Positions 63,211 through 64,000 of a stretch of 64,000 bases of DNA are shown here, one piece after another (position 1 is the stretch's first letter; each line of letters starts with the position of its first letter). The stretch covers positions 1 to 64,000 of the forward strand of contig JADZDJ010000278.1 of the NCBI GenBank assembly GCA_020851115.1, in the 5' to 3' direction. The notes under the pieces were generated by a model, which had not been told where the DNA came from, ran no database searches, and was given only the letters and a program-made list of their open reading frames with translations. This DNA comes from Pirellulales bacterium. Its GTDB lineage: Bacteria > Planctomycetota > Planctomycetia > Pirellulales > JADZDJ01. A program made the position numbers and the translations under genes.

Positions 63211-64000
63211 ATGGCTCGTGCTTTAGTTACTGGGGCAAGTGGGTTTATCGGGAAGCGACTCGTTGAAACACTCGCGTCCCGTGGCGATACGGCAGTTTGC
63301 CTGGTACGGCCGACTTCCGACGTCGAGCGGCTCAAGCAACTGGGCGCAATGCTAACGCTTGGAGACGTGGCCCAGCCCGATTCGCTGCCGGCGGCCGTGG
63401 CCGATATTGATGTCGTCTACCACGTTGCCGGACTGACGAAAGCGAATAGCTACGACGCCTACCGCCGAGTCAATGAAGTAGGCGTACAAAACATTCTCGC
63501 TGCCTGCGCCAAGCGAACCACTCCACCACGGGTGATTTTGGTTTCGTCGTTGTCGGCGGCGGGGCCATCGCCCGACGAGCGGCTGCGGGTGGAGAGCGAT
63601 CCGGCGCAGCCAGTCTCCAATTACGGCAAAAGCAAGCGGGCCGGCGAACTAGCCGCCGAAGCACGGGCCGCCGACATGCCGATCACCGTATTTCGCCCGC
63701 CGATTGTCCTGGGGGGGGGCGACGAGCAAGGCTTCGCGCTATTTCGCAGTGTGAAGCGGCTGGGGATTCATCTGGTTGGGGGCTACGGCAAACGCTTTTC
63801 AATCGTGTACGTCGACGACCTCGTCAGTGCGATGATCTCCGCGGCCGAAAAAAGCGAGCGGCTACCGCCCCGAGCGACGCGATCATTAACAACTGAAGAA
63901 ACCGGCAATGAACCAGGCTGCGGTTACTATTTTGTTGCAGGCCCCGAAAACCCGCTGTACTCCGAATTGGGAACTTTGGTCGGCATCGCGTTGGATAAAC
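63211..64000 (+). CDS. NAD-dependent epimerase/dehydratase (partial, runs off the end)
   Basis: The first 263 residues of an extended SDR enzyme, with no stop before the window ends. Seen: the NAD-binding ALVTGASGFIGKRLVETL at residues 4-21, VYHVAGLTKANSYDAYRRVNEVG, the catalytic VSSLSAAGPS with YGKSKRAGE (Tyr and Lys of YxxxK), FRPPIVLGGGDEQGF, and FSIVYVDDLVSAMI. It resembles hopanoid-associated/dihydroflavonol-reductase-like SDRs (NAD-dependent epimerase family); the substrate is not clear. The ATG at 63211 is right before the NAD-binding strand. Confidence 0.85.
   Translation, partial: MARALVTGASGFIGKRLVETLASRGDTAVCLVRPTSDVERLKQLGAMLTLGDVAQPDSLPAAVADIDVVYHVAGLTKANSYDAYRRVNEVGVQNILAACAKRTTPPRVILVSSLSAAGPSPDERLRVESDPAQPVSNYGKSKRAGELAAEARAADMPITVFRPPIVLGGGDEQGFALFRSVKRLGIHLVGGYGKRFSIVYVDDLVSAMISAAEKSERLPPRATRSLTTEETGNEPGCGYYFVAGPENPLYSELGTLVGIALDK

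Overview
The window looks like a chromosome segment of a planctomycete, probably close to the Pirellulales. Evidence: a giant secreted beta-helix protein with the planctomycete N-terminal signature (IERLEDRRMLAA) and dockerin-like calcium repeats, small Cys- or Gln-rich secreted proteins typical of the phylum, many GTG/TTG starts, few strong Shine-Dalgarno sites, and moderately high GC. No rRNA, tRNA, CRISPR array or intact insertion sequence was seen.

Region 1 (1-14.3 kb) is mostly housekeeping: a lone dihydrolipoamide dehydrogenase, the beta-helix/dockerin protein (minus strand), FtsH (minus strand), then dxr overlapping an rseP/M50 site-2 protease gene that is cut by an in-frame TAG.

Region 2 (14.5-60.8 kb) is one long, almost entirely plus-strand exopolysaccharide (EPS) locus of the exosortase-associated type. 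It begins with a small secreted protein, a Wza-like export lipoprotein, a Cys/Pro-rich lipoprotein and a nucleotide-sugar epimerase, followed by an opposing XylR-like regulator. The core is exosortase, Wzz/BY-kinase fusion, a 1507-residue TPR protein, an EpsI-like protein, a priming sugar-phosphate transferase, a NodB-type deacetylase and an XrtA-type glycosyltransferase. Next come an ABC polysaccharide exporter (Wzm/Wzt), an O-antigen-ligase-like membrane protein and three methyltransferases. A sulfotransferase, four glycosyltransferases, an acyltransferase and an asparagine-synthase-type amidotransferase follow. Then come a lyase-like protein resembling the PcRGLX/YetA group, a HAD phosphatase, a DPPR-synthase-like UbiA protein and a GT39-like transferase. 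The tail holds a second asparagine-synthase-like protein lacking the N-terminal Cys, an ECF sigma factor, three more glycosyltransferases, a methyltransferase gene broken by an in-frame TGA, and a FemAB-like protein.

Region 3 (60.8-64 kb) holds a small membrane protein (minus strand), a protein with three VanZ-like units, and the start of an NAD-dependent epimerase/dehydratase that runs off the window.

Taken together, region 2 would build, decorate (methyl, sulfate, acetyl, amide), export and possibly trim a surface polysaccharide. Exosortase and EpsI imply that sorted surface proteins are linked to it, but no PEP-CTERM-type substrate is encoded here. The most interesting proposal is that the HAD / DPPR-synthase-like / GT39 trio makes and uses a polyprenyl-phosphate pentose donor. 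This is inference from gene families and order only.
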